Below are positions 1 through 9,376 of a stretch of DNA of 11,348 bases, in pieces. Location of the stretch: NCBI GenBank assembly GCA_001953115.1, contig LSSL01000996.1, forward strand, positions 10,135-21,482. Direction: 5' to 3'. Numbering within the stretch: position 1 is the stretch's first letter; every line of letters starts with the position of its first letter. The stretch is from Smittium mucronatum. Its lineage: Eukaryota; Kickxellomycota; Harpellomycetes; Harpellales; Legeriomycetaceae. Below the pieces are notes generated by a model. It searched no databases. It was not told the origin of the DNA and was given only the letters and a program-made list of their open reading frames with translations. Position numbers and translations under genes: made by a program.

Positions 1-1132
1 TTTTTTCCAAAAAAAAAAAAAAAAAAAAGATCCTACAAAATTTATTTATAATATTTTTCAGTATATAAACAAAACCTCAAAATATATTTATATATTGGGC
101 TAAATTTTAAATTATCCCCATTTGAACTTGTAACTCTAAATCAAAAACAAAATTTAAGACGAGAACATAACTTATCTATCGAAAAACTAAATATCAAGCA
201 TAATTTTTGTTTAATATCATCAGTATTTTTAAATATATATATTCTATATATACTTCTATCATTTGATATAAAATCATTATCATGTTTAAAAAACGATAAA
301 TATCTTTAGGATTTTTAAAATTTTCTCGTTTTTAACGGGAGTAAAGAATCTTTTTTAAAAAATAAAATAAAAAGAAAAGAAAATTATGGTTGTTTACGTT
401 ACAACTTTTTTTTTTTTCATTTAATTTTGAATGTGGATGAAAATAAGTAATATTGCTAAGTTTTATTTTAGCTATTTATTTTGCTTTTAAAAATATTGAA
501 TATACCTTTAAAAAAATCCTATATTGGTCGATTGTTTTTTTTAATTGTTTTTTTTTGGAATTAATTGACAAAAAAATTATTCTTAATTACTCTTGTCTAA
601 AAATCTCTATATTCGGCATTTTTTTTAAAAAAAAAAAAATTTCTAATTTTTGTGATTATTTTATCACAGAATTTCGCTTGTTTTTTTCAAAAAAAATATT
701 GCATTAAAATTTTAAATTTGTGATAATAAATTGAAGAAAATTACATTTGCTTGCTATAATTTATCGGGATTTTTTTGTTAATATTATGGTTGCAACAAAT
801 ATTGTCTTATAGTAAATTTATCAATTGGTGACTTAAAAATGTTTAGTTTATAAAAACGCCATCTCATTATTTTTTATCAATTATATAAGATATTTTGAAA
901 ATCTAAATTAAGTTTAGATGTACTTAAAAGTTAAGTTATAACATATATACTATTAAATTTAATTTAATGTTAAACTATTAGATCCTGAAAAAATTTAATC
1001 TTTAAAACTTGAATTTTTTTTAGAAAAATAAATTAATGGGTATCAATTATCTATTTTTAAAATAAACAAACATTTTCAACTTCATAATTTTTCAATTTTT
1101 TGAAAATACTCAGCCTTTAAGCCGCATATCTT

Positions 1133-1154
1133 TTATATAATATTTATATAATAT
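1133..1154. repeat. Tandem 11-bp duplication (TTATATAATAT x2)
   Basis: Two adjacent perfect copies of an 11-base AT-only unit lie at 1133-1143 and 1144-1154. A second 11-base tandem duplication of different sequence occurs at 2229-2250. This is simple local duplication, probably replication slippage. Confidence 0.8.
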
Positions 1155-1432
1155 TTTCAGAGAAATTTCAAACGAATTTATTTAAACACAAGCTAATAAT
1201 GTTTAATTGGTCAAAATTAACTCTTATTTCAAATAAATAATAAATTTTCTAAAAAAATATACAAAATTTAACGATAAAAAATAAACTAAAAAAAAAAATC
1301 AGGATTTTATTTTTAGAAGTGCTCAGTTATTCAAAATTATATTTATACAATCATGTCATATAAGAAAAGGACATTTCAATATCGATTTCTTTTGATTTGC
1401 ATTAAATTTTGACAACATGTATACAAATAAAT

Positions 1433-1450
1433 TTGATTGATTGATTGATT
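1433..1450. repeat. TTGA microsatellite
   Basis: Four perfect TTGA units run from 1433 to 1448, followed by TT. It is an ordinary tetranucleotide microsatellite inside the AT-rich block with no sign of function. Confidence 0.85.
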
Positions 1451-2228
1451 AATATTAAAGAAAAAACACTTGAATGAAATTCTATTTTTTAATTTAGTTT
1501 ATTCTCTATACAGTTTATCGTAAATAAATTATAAAAATATATTAAAAATATATCCGTTGTTTAAATATACAACTTTTTAATTGTTATAATTTACTTTAAA
1601 TATCTCAGTATTTAAATTATAATACGTAAGTTTAAAATTATACTAATTAAAAAAAAATTATTATACGTTTGTATATAGGCATATAACTTGGATAAATCCA
1701 ATATATATATTTATGATTAGGGGTTTTAATTTTAATTTTTTTTCCGGTTATGCGAAGAACTAAGGGTATATGATATCAAAATGATAATTATTTTCTTTTT
1801 TCTTTTTCCTTATTGTGTTTTGTGTTTCTTTTCTTTAAAAATATATTGTGTCTCTTCAAAACTGTAATTATAACTTTATTTATATGTACTATTATTATTA
1901 ATTTTGATATTTGGCTATAATAATTACAAATTTAATATATCATCTTTAATATAATAAATTTTCCATATAAAAACACAAGCAAGAGAAAAATTAATAAATA
2001 ATTGGATCCTATCTTTATTTAGCCAATTTTGGATCATAAACCTTATTTTATTAATTCACAACTGTATTTGTGTATTTCTGGAGTCAAAATTAATTATTTA
2101 AAATTGATCATTTCCTTTAAAAAAAGTTCCATTTGAATAGATCGCAATTTTTTTTTTTTATAAATAAATTTGAAAAATAAAACAAATGTAAAAATTAAAT
2201 TTTATTAGTGGGAAAAAGATAATATATT

Positions 2229-2250
2229 GATAGTTTTATGATAGTTTTAT
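2229..2250. repeat. Tandem 11-bp duplication (GATAGTTTTAT x2)
   Basis: Two adjacent perfect copies of an 11-base unit lie at 2229-2239 and 2240-2250. The following bases (GTTGATATA) share only part of the unit. Confidence 0.85.
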
Positions 2251-3589
2251 GTTGATATATACTATATATACGAAGTGGAAATAGGAAAAAAAATTATATT
2301 AAAAGGTTTTATATATTAACCACATCAAACGAATAAAATTTAAATTCAATTTATTTATCTTAATATCGTTTTATTTTATTATATTGATATAATTTATTTA
2401 AAATATCTATACGAAGCTTTAAAAAAACCAAAATAAATAAATAATAATATTTTATTATTATAAATAAATATTTAATCATGATTAGATCGAAAATCTACAC
2501 TTGTCGAGTTATGTTAAAAATCCACACACATCTTTTAAATAAATTTAAATTAATAAAAAATATATTTGTATATAAATACGATTTAATTATCTTTTAAAGA
2601 TAAAATTAAATCTCAATAAAAATCTATAAAAAAAAAATCATTTTGGGGTTCTGTTATTATTTTACTTTATTTTTTTGATCTTAATTAGTTATTAGATTTA
2701 ATGGCTTTGTGTTGTTATATTTGGCAATTAAATCTTTATTTTTTTTACCTTATTTGTGTATATTAATAGTTTCATAGATCTAATATTATATACGTAGTTT
2801 CTTTTTTTAAAAAAAATTGTAAAGAATAAATATTTGAAAAAACCTATAGAATATATATACAACCCAAACATAAATTTTTATCATTTTATGTAAGAAATCT
2901 TTTCGAAAAGTCTTGTATTTTATTTATATATATCAAAATGGGTATTAGAGATCAAAAAATAAAATAAAATATTCATAACTGAAACCATATTTCCAGGTTA
3001 AAAACGAATTTTTCGATTATATTTTTGAAAATGTTGTTTAGGGTGTTTTTCCATTACAAAAAAAAAGTTTTTATGGTATAAAGCTACTACCTATTTTTCA
3101 AAATTAAGTTATCAAAAAAAATAATTCTGATATTCAAAAAATAAATTTTGATCCAAATTATTTTTAATCATCTAATTTTTAAAATTATTTTGATTATTGT
3201 TAACCCAAACCATTACATTTTCCATTATAAACCCTCTTTTATAAAAGATATATATCACCAATTATTTACAAATTAGAGGATTTTAGATATCAATTTACCC
3301 TTATTAATTTGTATTTATAGCTTTTTTTTGTTGAAGATAACACGGATGATAAAGAATTTGAAATTTTAATTTTAACTTTAAAAATTATATCTAGAAAATT
3401 TATCTCTATAAGGTACATATCAATCTGAGTATATAATATATTTTTTATTTACAATTAATCCGAAACCAGATAAATTTTTTTCAATATTTTAATGAGTAAA
3501 TTTTTTTAGTTTTGTCATTTTAATCCGATTTTTCCATATTTATTTCATAATTTTTTTGTATAAAATTAAGGGAACTAATTAAAAAACAA

Positions 3590-3607
3590 ACTTGTATATA
3601 TACAAGT
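3590..3607. repeat. Perfect 18-bp palindrome
   Basis: The sequence ACTTGTATATATACAAGT reads identically on both strands, with CTTG and CAAG at the ends of a TATATATA core. It could form a hairpin or be a dimeric protein site, but a palindrome is not surprising in DNA this rich in TA, so no function is assigned. Confidence 0.7.
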
Positions 3608-3950
3608 AAAGTTTTGTCGGGTAAATTAAAGAAATTAAAATTAAAAAAAAATTCTACCAATTTTTAGATTAAGGAAATGTTTATTAAAAGTGAATTATCA
3701 GAAAATATTCTCGATCCAGAATCACAATTATATAGAAAAACTCCAAAAAATACTCATTGATTTAAAATCTAGTTTTTTTTTTCTTTTTTTGATATTGGCT
3801 TATTTTGTTTTCATAATAATATTTTGAAATTGGGCTTATAAATAAAAAAAGACACTTTTTATAAATATTTAAACATTTAATAGTTTTTTATTTTTTCTTA
3901 AAAAGTAAATTTAAATTCAAAAAGATTTTGTTACTATGTATATTTTTGAA

Positions 3951-4559
3951 CCTCTTAACATAGCACCCAAATTAGCTTTACAGGCTTTCATTTAATCTTC
4001 AATGGACCAAGTCATTTACAGTGTTGTTATATTTTTCTTTCTCAAAAAAAGTACAGATTACAAACACTGAGAATTTCGATGGAATATTAAGATGAAGGAA
4101 TCTAATGTTAATATGAAAATTAGAAACAGAGAATGCATACTTTTTGCAATAATACCTCAATGGTTATTTATATCTTGTCGAAAAAGAGAAAAAAGCACAG
4201 TTATAAGAATGGTGTTTTAAAAGCGATATTACCACTAATAAAAGAAAACACATCTTGATAATAAACACACGTTGCTTTAAACATAAGTTTATAAGGAGAC
4301 GAAGTCTATCCAATAGCAATAATGTTTTTAAAGAATAATCGAAAATGTATTATAAAGCAAAAACAAAGCAGTGTTAAGCATAAGCAAATAAATGATATTT
4401 TTTTTACAAATAAATATTTTTCCATTGGGTGTGAATCCGGTTAAATCAATTTTTATATATTAGAAACGAGTGGATATCTTAATACCAATATTCTCAATTA
4501 AAAAAATCAATAAAAAACGGGTCTATACTTGAAAAGTTAGCTAATATATACTCTCATTT
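3951..4559. other. Transition region without a gene
   Basis: Composition becomes clearly less AT-rich from about 3950 (for example CCTCTTAACATAGCACCC begins near 3951) and stays so to the right. All frames are interrupted by frequent stops. There is no convincing coding similarity here. By position it may be the 5' (gag-side) part of the decayed retroelement that follows, but nothing in the sequence confirms this. Confidence 0.45.
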
Positions 4560-5041
4560 ATGCGATTTTTAGACCTAAATTTCACTATTACTCTTGGAGA
4601 CGCCGTAAAAATCCAAACTTTGAAATCAGTGTCTTATTATAATATGTATCTTGTATAAAATGGAAATTATAATTCATCTTAGTATCAAGATGTATTTTCG
4701 CTATAATCGCCATTTCCCTCAACTTCATAAAATTGTCTAAAATATCTCATTCCAATAAAATTGTAAAATCTCTCAAATGCCTAGCATTTTTTTTCTATAA
4801 CGTGACTTCTTGCTTTATGTATTTGTTTCAAAATTTGATTGACAAATGAGTCTCTCCTACTCCTTTTCCTAAAACATATAGTCGGCACTTCAATATTTGA
4901 GAAAAAATATTTTCAGATTAACGCTGCTATTATCGTAAGTTCGCAACTGAGAGTTTCATCTCTATGAAGAGATAAGCGTGATCGCAGAGCAATTATTCCT
5001 GCAAACCGTCTTGTGTACCATAAGGAAAAAATAAAAAAGAA

Positions 5042-5089
5042 TTTTGCAAATAGTGGCAAGAGTATTTTTGCAAATAGCAGCTTTATATT
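5042..5089 (+). repeat. Imperfect 24-bp tandem duplication
   Basis: The 12-mer TTTTGCAAATAG occurs at 5042-5053 and again at 5066-5077, a spacing of 24 bases. The second halves of the two units have diverged. In one frame they read FANSGKSI then FANSSFIF. It lies inside the retroelement-like region and looks like a local duplication. Confidence 0.6.
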
Positions 5090-5115
5090 TTCATCAATGT
5101 TTTTTGATTTGGTAA

Positions 5116-5235
5116 CAGAGATCAGGGAAAACGAGCATTTTAATATTAGCCACACTTATTAGAAATTTTGTATTCGCCAAATTGGATGTACACTGCAGCT
5201 TCAATCAGGCTAATATGGGTTGGCTAAACATTTTC
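5116..5235 (+). pseudogene. Reverse transcriptase fragment (motif A)
   Basis: A 40-codon stretch lies between TAA (5113-5115) and TGA (5236-5238). It contains ILATLIRN followed by FAKLDVHCSFNQANM at 5173-5217. This fits the Ty3/gypsy reverse-transcriptase pattern F-[ST]-K-[IL]-D-[LV]-x-x-x-[FY]-[HN]-Q-[IV]-x-[MI], in which the aspartate (codon 5185-5187) is one of the catalytic metal ligands. The expected downstream MPFGLxNAPATFQ and YxDD motifs are not visible in any frame, so this is a broken remnant. Similarity was judged by eye from knowledge of the family. Confidence 0.45.
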
Positions 5236-5732
5236 TGACATAAATGAGATAACGTTTTCAAGATCAGATTTGCAAACAACTAAATTTCAGCAGATGTTAT
5301 ATGTGGGAAGGTTTCTTTGGTAGTAGACACTCTTCTGTTGAATTTATGTCATTTTCCCAAGTTCAAAATACTGAGAAAGCTGCAATATTTAGAGTTATTG
5401 GGTATTTAAAAACTACAAACTCTAAAAAGCTTATAATACTCTCAGGCTCTTGAAAAAATAGCCAATAATTTATGTGTGTTTTCAACATTTGCTCTTTAAT
5501 TTGGAGTTTGTTATCTTAATTGGCTATTTCAACGAACTCAGCCAATATGTTTAAAACCCAATAAAAAGTCTGCACTATAAATAATTATCACTAAGCTGAC
5601 GAATGAGAATAACAAAATATCCTTTATTACAGAATATTTCGTCCCGATTACCAATAGTGTTTGCTTCTTGATGTTTTAATTTTTTCACCCAATAGGTTTG
5701 AAGACAGTTTTTTGCCCATTTCGAAGTAATAA

Positions 5733-6011
5733 GTCAGTAAAAGGTTAGAGAAAAGTATCTTCGCTGTAATGGAATTTCCCGAATATATGGGATCAGACAA
5801 AAGGAGAATTTTTTTTCCGAAAGAAATTATTGGCTACTTCGGGTCCAGGGTAAACCGAGTTTATCACAACCAACAACCAATAGCTATAGTTTAGGTGTCT
5901 GCACTAGGAACAAAGTTGGCCTTTGGTGCTGTAAATGGCAATTCTTGGTACTGTTTGGCATATTACCCAATGCGATATAGATACTGCTCGCCCCCCTCCC
6001 AATTAATAAGT
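5733..6011 (+). pseudogene. Possible RNase H fragment of retroelement
   Basis: The frame beginning at 5733 is open for 53 codons, meets TAG at 5892-5894, then stays open to TAA at 6012. The second part reads FGAVNGNSWYCLAYYPMRY. This resembles the stretch of Ty3/gypsy RNase H where TDAS, then GAVL and a later W-x-x-x-A-Y-x-S are found; the catalytic TDAS itself would be degraded to ALGT. It is downstream of the reverse-transcriptase remnant and in another frame. The match is short and partly conjectural; an unrelated pseudogene or non-coding DNA remains possible. Confidence 0.25.
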
Positions 6012-6248
6012 TAATAAACCCAAATTGTGCCCTCGAAAAGGGTTTCCCATATATTTAATTTTCACTAAATAATCTTGAAATTTGATGAGCCAAATAATGT
6101 GTCTGATAAAAACCCAATCTTAGTATAGAAATATCAAGCAGCACAAAAATAGAGATAGAAAATATCCTTTCTAACGCTGAATCTTTATTCTTTGATGATA
6201 AGTTTGGTATTCTAATACACGGTACCTAAGGTATAGTGTCATTCTAAT
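6012..6248 (+). promoter_or_regulatory. 5' flank of the ABC transporter gene
   Basis: This AT-rich stretch separates the retroelement-like region from the start codon at 6249 and must hold the promoter and 5' leader if the gene is transcribed from here. I see no clear TATA box at a standard position. A TAG in frame at 6234-6236 makes the ATG at 6249 the first possible start in that frame, and that ATG has A at -3, a favourable initiation context. Confidence 0.35.
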
Positions 6249-8930
6249 ATGATATCCAAGACCCTTCAGCTATCTCTACGAGCAAAAGTACCAGTTGATT
6301 TAAAATCTCGCTTCAAATTTTGCTTGAAACCTAATTCCTACAGATTTTTTCACTCTGAAGGGGTGAATAAATGCAGACCTCGGGATTTGGAAATTAAATA
6401 TCAATTTTCATTTTTTAATCTCAATAAAGCTCCCTATACGATTAATTCTCGCTCTTCGTTACGTTCGTTCACCGGGAGTTGTACTTCTTTCGGATGTGGC
6501 TATAATTTCCATAACTCGATTCAAGAAAACAGAAACGCCACATTTCGAACATTTAAAACTTCGGCTCGTTCTAATTTCAAGTTTTCTAATTCGAATTTGA
6601 CAATTCACAGTATTCACAGTAAGATTATTTATTTTTTGTTATAAACAAAATGAAATCAATTCCCATTTGCTTTACTCGGAATTTTTAATAACTTAAATTG
6701 GTTTTTTTAAGAATATCAGAATAATGAAGAATCAGGCAAGAAAGCCGGAAAATGGCTGATCTACAAATGGGAGCTAGTTTTTATCATGGCTTACTTAGTA
6801 TACACTCAATCAAACAGTCAGGTCAGCTGCGAATCAATGTTTTCAGAACTTCCGAAGGATTACATATTCGACTCAAAAAATAATTCTACTCATTTTGGGA
6901 AATATGACAATAAGAACGAGTATGCACGAACCAGATTCCAAATACTTGCAGATCAGTACTTTAGTAATACTAAAAGTGCCCGTGAAGTTCAGGATCTTGA
7001 TTTGCTCTCTCAGGGGATTAGTGCTTTGGAGCAAATAAAAGACAATGAAACTAAACCAGAAATCCCTGACAAAATATATAGAAAGGATTCCACTTTAAGT
7101 AGTATTTTAAGATATATCCTTCCCGAATATAAAATTTTACTGGGTGTTATACTAACAGCTGTCGGGGCCGCTGCTGCGAATTTGCTCATACCGGTAATAA
7201 CAGGCCAGCTGATTAATGTTATCTCTAGTTCTTTAGCCAAGTCTGCCTCTGATGTTTCATCCGAAATACCATTACAGCTGCTAGGAGATTTGATTGCTCC
7301 CTCAAAAAAATTGTTCTTGGCATTTTTGGCTAGTAGTGGTCTAACTTTTTGCCACATTTATTTTGTTAGCTTGCTCGGCGAAACAGTAGCCAACAGATTA
7401 AAAATTGATATTTTTTCTAATATTATGAGCAAAAATTTAGATTTCTTTGAATCCCCTCATCACAAAAGTTCAGACTTAGTAAACGTTCTCACTTCCGACA
7501 TTAACGAATTTAAATCTGCTTTAAAAATGATCATTACCCAGGGTCTAAAGTCTTCAACATTAGCTATTGGCGCTATCATTCAATTGTATCGAATATCCCC
7601 TCAACTAACTTCTCTTCTAACAATGACTATCCCAGTCGCATATCTTGGTTTATGGGTATATGGGGATTTTCTTCGTGCTTTACAAAAATCCATAAAAAAA
7701 TGGGACTTGATTGAACTTTCGGTAGCTAACGAGTCCATAAATAATATCAAAACTGTCAAATCATTTTGTAACGAAAACATTGAAGTGTCTCTCTATGATC
7801 TTGCCAGTAAAAATGTTGCTGATTCCAGAGTTGCTTTTGGTTTTCATTTTGGAATGTTCCGTGCATTTAGTAATTTTACAGCAGGTGGGCTGTTGCTTGT
7901 TGTCCTTTGTTATGGAGGACATCTAGTTTCTACTGGTGATATTTCAGCTGGTGATTTGATGGCGTATGTGATGTCAGTTCAAAGCGCCCAAAAAGCAATT
8001 GATTCTCTTGGCGTTCTTATGGGCCAGTCTTTAAAAGCTACAACTTCAACATTCAGAATTATTGAACTGCTTCCCTCTTCTGGAAAAAGATCAAGTACTT
8101 CTGGCCTAATATTGAAGAATGGTTTGAAGGGCCAAATAAGATTCATGGATGTAGGATTTTCGTACCCCTCTAGACCTGAATCCAAAGTTATTGAACATTT
8201 TGATTTGAGTATTGATAGGGGTCAAATAGTTGCTTTATGTGGACTTTCTGGCTCTGGCAAATCGACAGTGGCCTCATTGCTCTGTAAACTACACGAACCC
8301 ACTTTCGGAAACATCTGGATCGATCGTGAATATCCACTTGCTAAAGTGGATGGTCAATGGTACCGATCTCAAATCGGGCTTATTGACCAGTCTCCCGCAA
8401 TTTTCCAAACTAGTATTATGGAAAATATTAGGTACGGTAACATCAATGCATCCGATGATGATTGTGTCAATGCAGCTAAAAGTGCTAATGCATACGACTT
8501 TATTTGCTCGTTTCCAGACCAGTTCAATACGGTGCTAGGTGGTGGCGGCGGGAGCTCATCGGGTGTTAATTTAAGCGGTGGACAGTTGCAAAGGCTAGCT
8601 ATAGCTCGTGCAATAGTGAGGAATCCCAAAATACTGGTTCTTGACGAAGCAACAAGTGCACTTGATTCAGACAGCGAAGGACTGGTCCAGAAGGCACTTG
8701 AAAAAGTCATGCTTGGGAAAACCGTGCTTATTATTGCACATAGATTGTCAACTATACGTAATGCTGACAAGATTGTAGTTATGGGGAAACTTAATGGCGC
8801 TGAAAAGACTAGCCCGGGCGGCAAGATACTAGAAGTCGGCAACCACGATGAACTTATGAAGAATAAGAAGGGCATCTACTATAAAATGTATAATCACGCA
8901 GCTGAAAATTCTAGCTCAACAATAGATTAG
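6249..8930 (+). CDS. Mitochondrial half-size ABC transporter, ABCB8 type
   Basis: I read the coding sequence as 6249-6618 joined to 6712-8930, giving 862 residues. Residues 1 to about 124 (exon 1) are rich in R, K, S and F with few acids, as in a mitochondrial presequence. A hydrophobic segment at about 138-154 precedes the core, as in human ABCB8. The six-helix membrane domain spans about 255-560 and includes EFKSALKMIITQGLKSS, very close to ABCB8. The nucleotide-binding domain has the A-loop Tyr608, Walker A GLSGSGKST (634-642), Q-loop Gln683, signature LSGGQ (744-748), Walker B ILVLDEAT (764-771, Glu769 catalytic) and H-loop His800, so it should hydrolyse ATP. As a half transporter it should dimerise in the mitochondrial inner membrane; animal ABCB8 is linked to mitochondrial iron export and potassium transport, but the substrate here is unknown. 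The X-loop is abnormal: TEVGERG is replaced by Gly5-Ser3-Gly (733-741). Subfamily assignment rests on recognition by eye; ABCB10/Mdl1 is the alternative. Confidence 0.9.
6619..6711 (+). other. Spliceosomal intron in the ABC transporter gene
   Basis: The donor is CACA|GTAAGA at 6619 and the acceptor is TTTTTTTAAG at 6711. A possible branch point (TAATAAC followed by CTTAA) lies at 6686-6696, with a T-rich tract before the acceptor. Exon 1 leaves one base of a codon (A6618) and exon 2 supplies two (A6712, A6713), restoring AAA (Lys) and an open frame into KKAGKWLIYKWELVFIMAYL. The intron is 93 bases, a multiple of three, but has an in-frame TAA at 6642-6644, so retention would end translation after the presequence. 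Confidence 0.8.
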
Positions 8931-9008
8931 AAGGAGAAAGAGAATCAGTCTCGCTTGGACTTATACCTTCATACTATCATAGCTATAAGGTGGGGTTTGA
9001 CCTAAAAG

Positions 9009-9024
9009 TTTTTTTTTTTTTTTT
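9009..9024 (+). repeat. T16 homopolymer run
   Basis: Sixteen consecutive T bases lie 79 bases after the ABC transporter stop codon. It may mark the transcript's 3' region, but T runs are also frequent elsewhere in this DNA. Confidence 0.8.
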
Positions 9025-9071
9025 GCAAGTTTCAATATTTTCGTATTTTCAGTAATAATTGAGGACGAAGA

Positions 9072-9086
9072 ATTATTATTATTATT
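9072..9086. repeat. ATT microsatellite
   Basis: Five perfect ATT units lie in the convergent spacer. It is a simple trinucleotide repeat and nothing further is indicated. Confidence 0.85.
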
Positions 9087-9349
9087 ATATTTTTCAAAGT
9101 TTTATAGATGAAAAAAAAACGAATATCGAAAAGTTTAAAATGAAAGAAAATGAATGCTGTAACTATGGGGGTTTGAAAATTTCTATTTTGCAGTAAAAAA
9201 AGATTCGTCTCAGAAAATGTGATATTTACTAGTTAACACGGAGTGAATGGGCGCGGAAACTAAATGCTCAAGATAAAAAAGAAAAGTTTAGGTATATGAA
9301 ACTATTTGTAAGCGGAGGTGGAAATGAGGAATTCAGATCAAACAGGATT

Positions 9350-9361
9350 GGGGGGGGGGGG
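9350..9361 (+). repeat. G12 homopolymer run
   Basis: Twelve consecutive G bases sit 15 bases beyond the AP-3 mu stop codon (a C12 run in that transcript's 3' untranslated region). Long G runs are rare in such AT-rich DNA; the only comparable GC run is CCCCCCTCCC at 5991-6000. The exact length is a likely sequencing or assembly uncertainty. Confidence 0.85.
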
Positions 9362-9376
9362 TTAAGAAAATAGAAT

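Larger units (their letters stand above)
1..3950. other. Extremely AT-rich gene-free block
   Basis: No gene is supported here. GC content is very low; sample 60-base lines counted by eye give about 8 to 22%. The block is dominated by A and T runs (A20 at 9-28 at the window edge), TATATA stretches and short direct duplications. The only longer open frame (453-707, +) begins with TTG and encodes a low-complexity F/I/K/L string, as expected by chance from T- and A-rich DNA. No transfer RNA, ribosomal RNA, LTR pair or telomere-type repeat was recognised by eye. It could be an AT-rich isochore, a pericentromeric or subtelomeric filler, or fully decayed repeat DNA; the sequence does not choose between these. 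Confidence 0.75.
4560..6011 (+). mobile_element. Decayed LTR-retroelement pol relic (Ty3/gypsy-like)
   Basis: Scattered + strand fragments occur in the order expected of a Ty3/gypsy pol gene. First is a 32-codon open stretch at 4560-4655 that only loosely resembles the end of a retroviral-type aspartic protease. Second is a 40-codon open stretch at 5116-5235 with a reverse-transcriptase motif A, FAKLDVHCSFNQANM. Third is a stretch at 5733-6011 with a single in-frame TAG, ending in GAVNGNSWYCLAYYPMRY, which resembles the start of an RNase H domain. The fragments lie in more than one frame and are separated by many stops, so no functional protein can be made. Motif A to the RNase H-like part is about 240 codons, slightly longer than usual. 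No LTRs were recognised. The RT fragment is the main support; the rest is suggestive. Confidence 0.4.
8931..9376. other. Convergent intergenic spacer with 3' ends of both genes
   Basis: This 446-base spacer lies between the two facing stop codons and should hold both 3' untranslated regions and polyadenylation sites. No canonical AATAAA was seen at an expected distance from either stop. It holds a T16 run (9009-9024), five ATT units (9072-9086) and a G12 run (9350-9361). No open frame or RNA gene was recognised. Confidence 0.6.

Noticed and set aside
453..707. 84-codon open frame on the + strand
   Set aside because: It starts at TTG, encodes only a low-complexity F/I/K/L string from T- and A-runs, and shows no recognisable domain.
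1..3950. Inserted mitochondrial DNA, telomere or centromere array
   Set aside because: High AT content alone suggested these, but no mitochondrial gene, telomere-type repeat or long satellite unit could be recognised.
4913..5155. 80-codon open frame on the - strand
   Set aside because: It starts at GTG, has no recognisable similarity, and lies opposite the + strand retroelement-like fragments.
5341..5460. MSFSQVQNTEKAAIFRVIGYLK as a copia-type pol motif
   Set aside because: A resemblance to the copia RVLRYLKGT region was considered, but the surrounding motifs are absent and the neighbouring fragments look Ty3/gypsy-like.
6718..6719. Alternative acceptor (ATATCAG) for the ABC transporter intron
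   Set aside because: The GTAAGA donor leaves one base of a codon and this acceptor would need none, shifting the frame; the AAG at 6709-6711 restores it.
8230..8538. 102-codon + strand frame inside the ABC gene
   Set aside because: It overlaps Walker A to Q-loop coding in another frame and has no similarity of its own.
8369..8875. 168-codon antisense frame opposite the ABC nucleotide-binding domain
   Set aside because: It is fully explained as a shadow of the conserved ATPase coding sequence; its serine- and proline-rich product resembles nothing. The same applies to 7010-7357 and 7979-8185.
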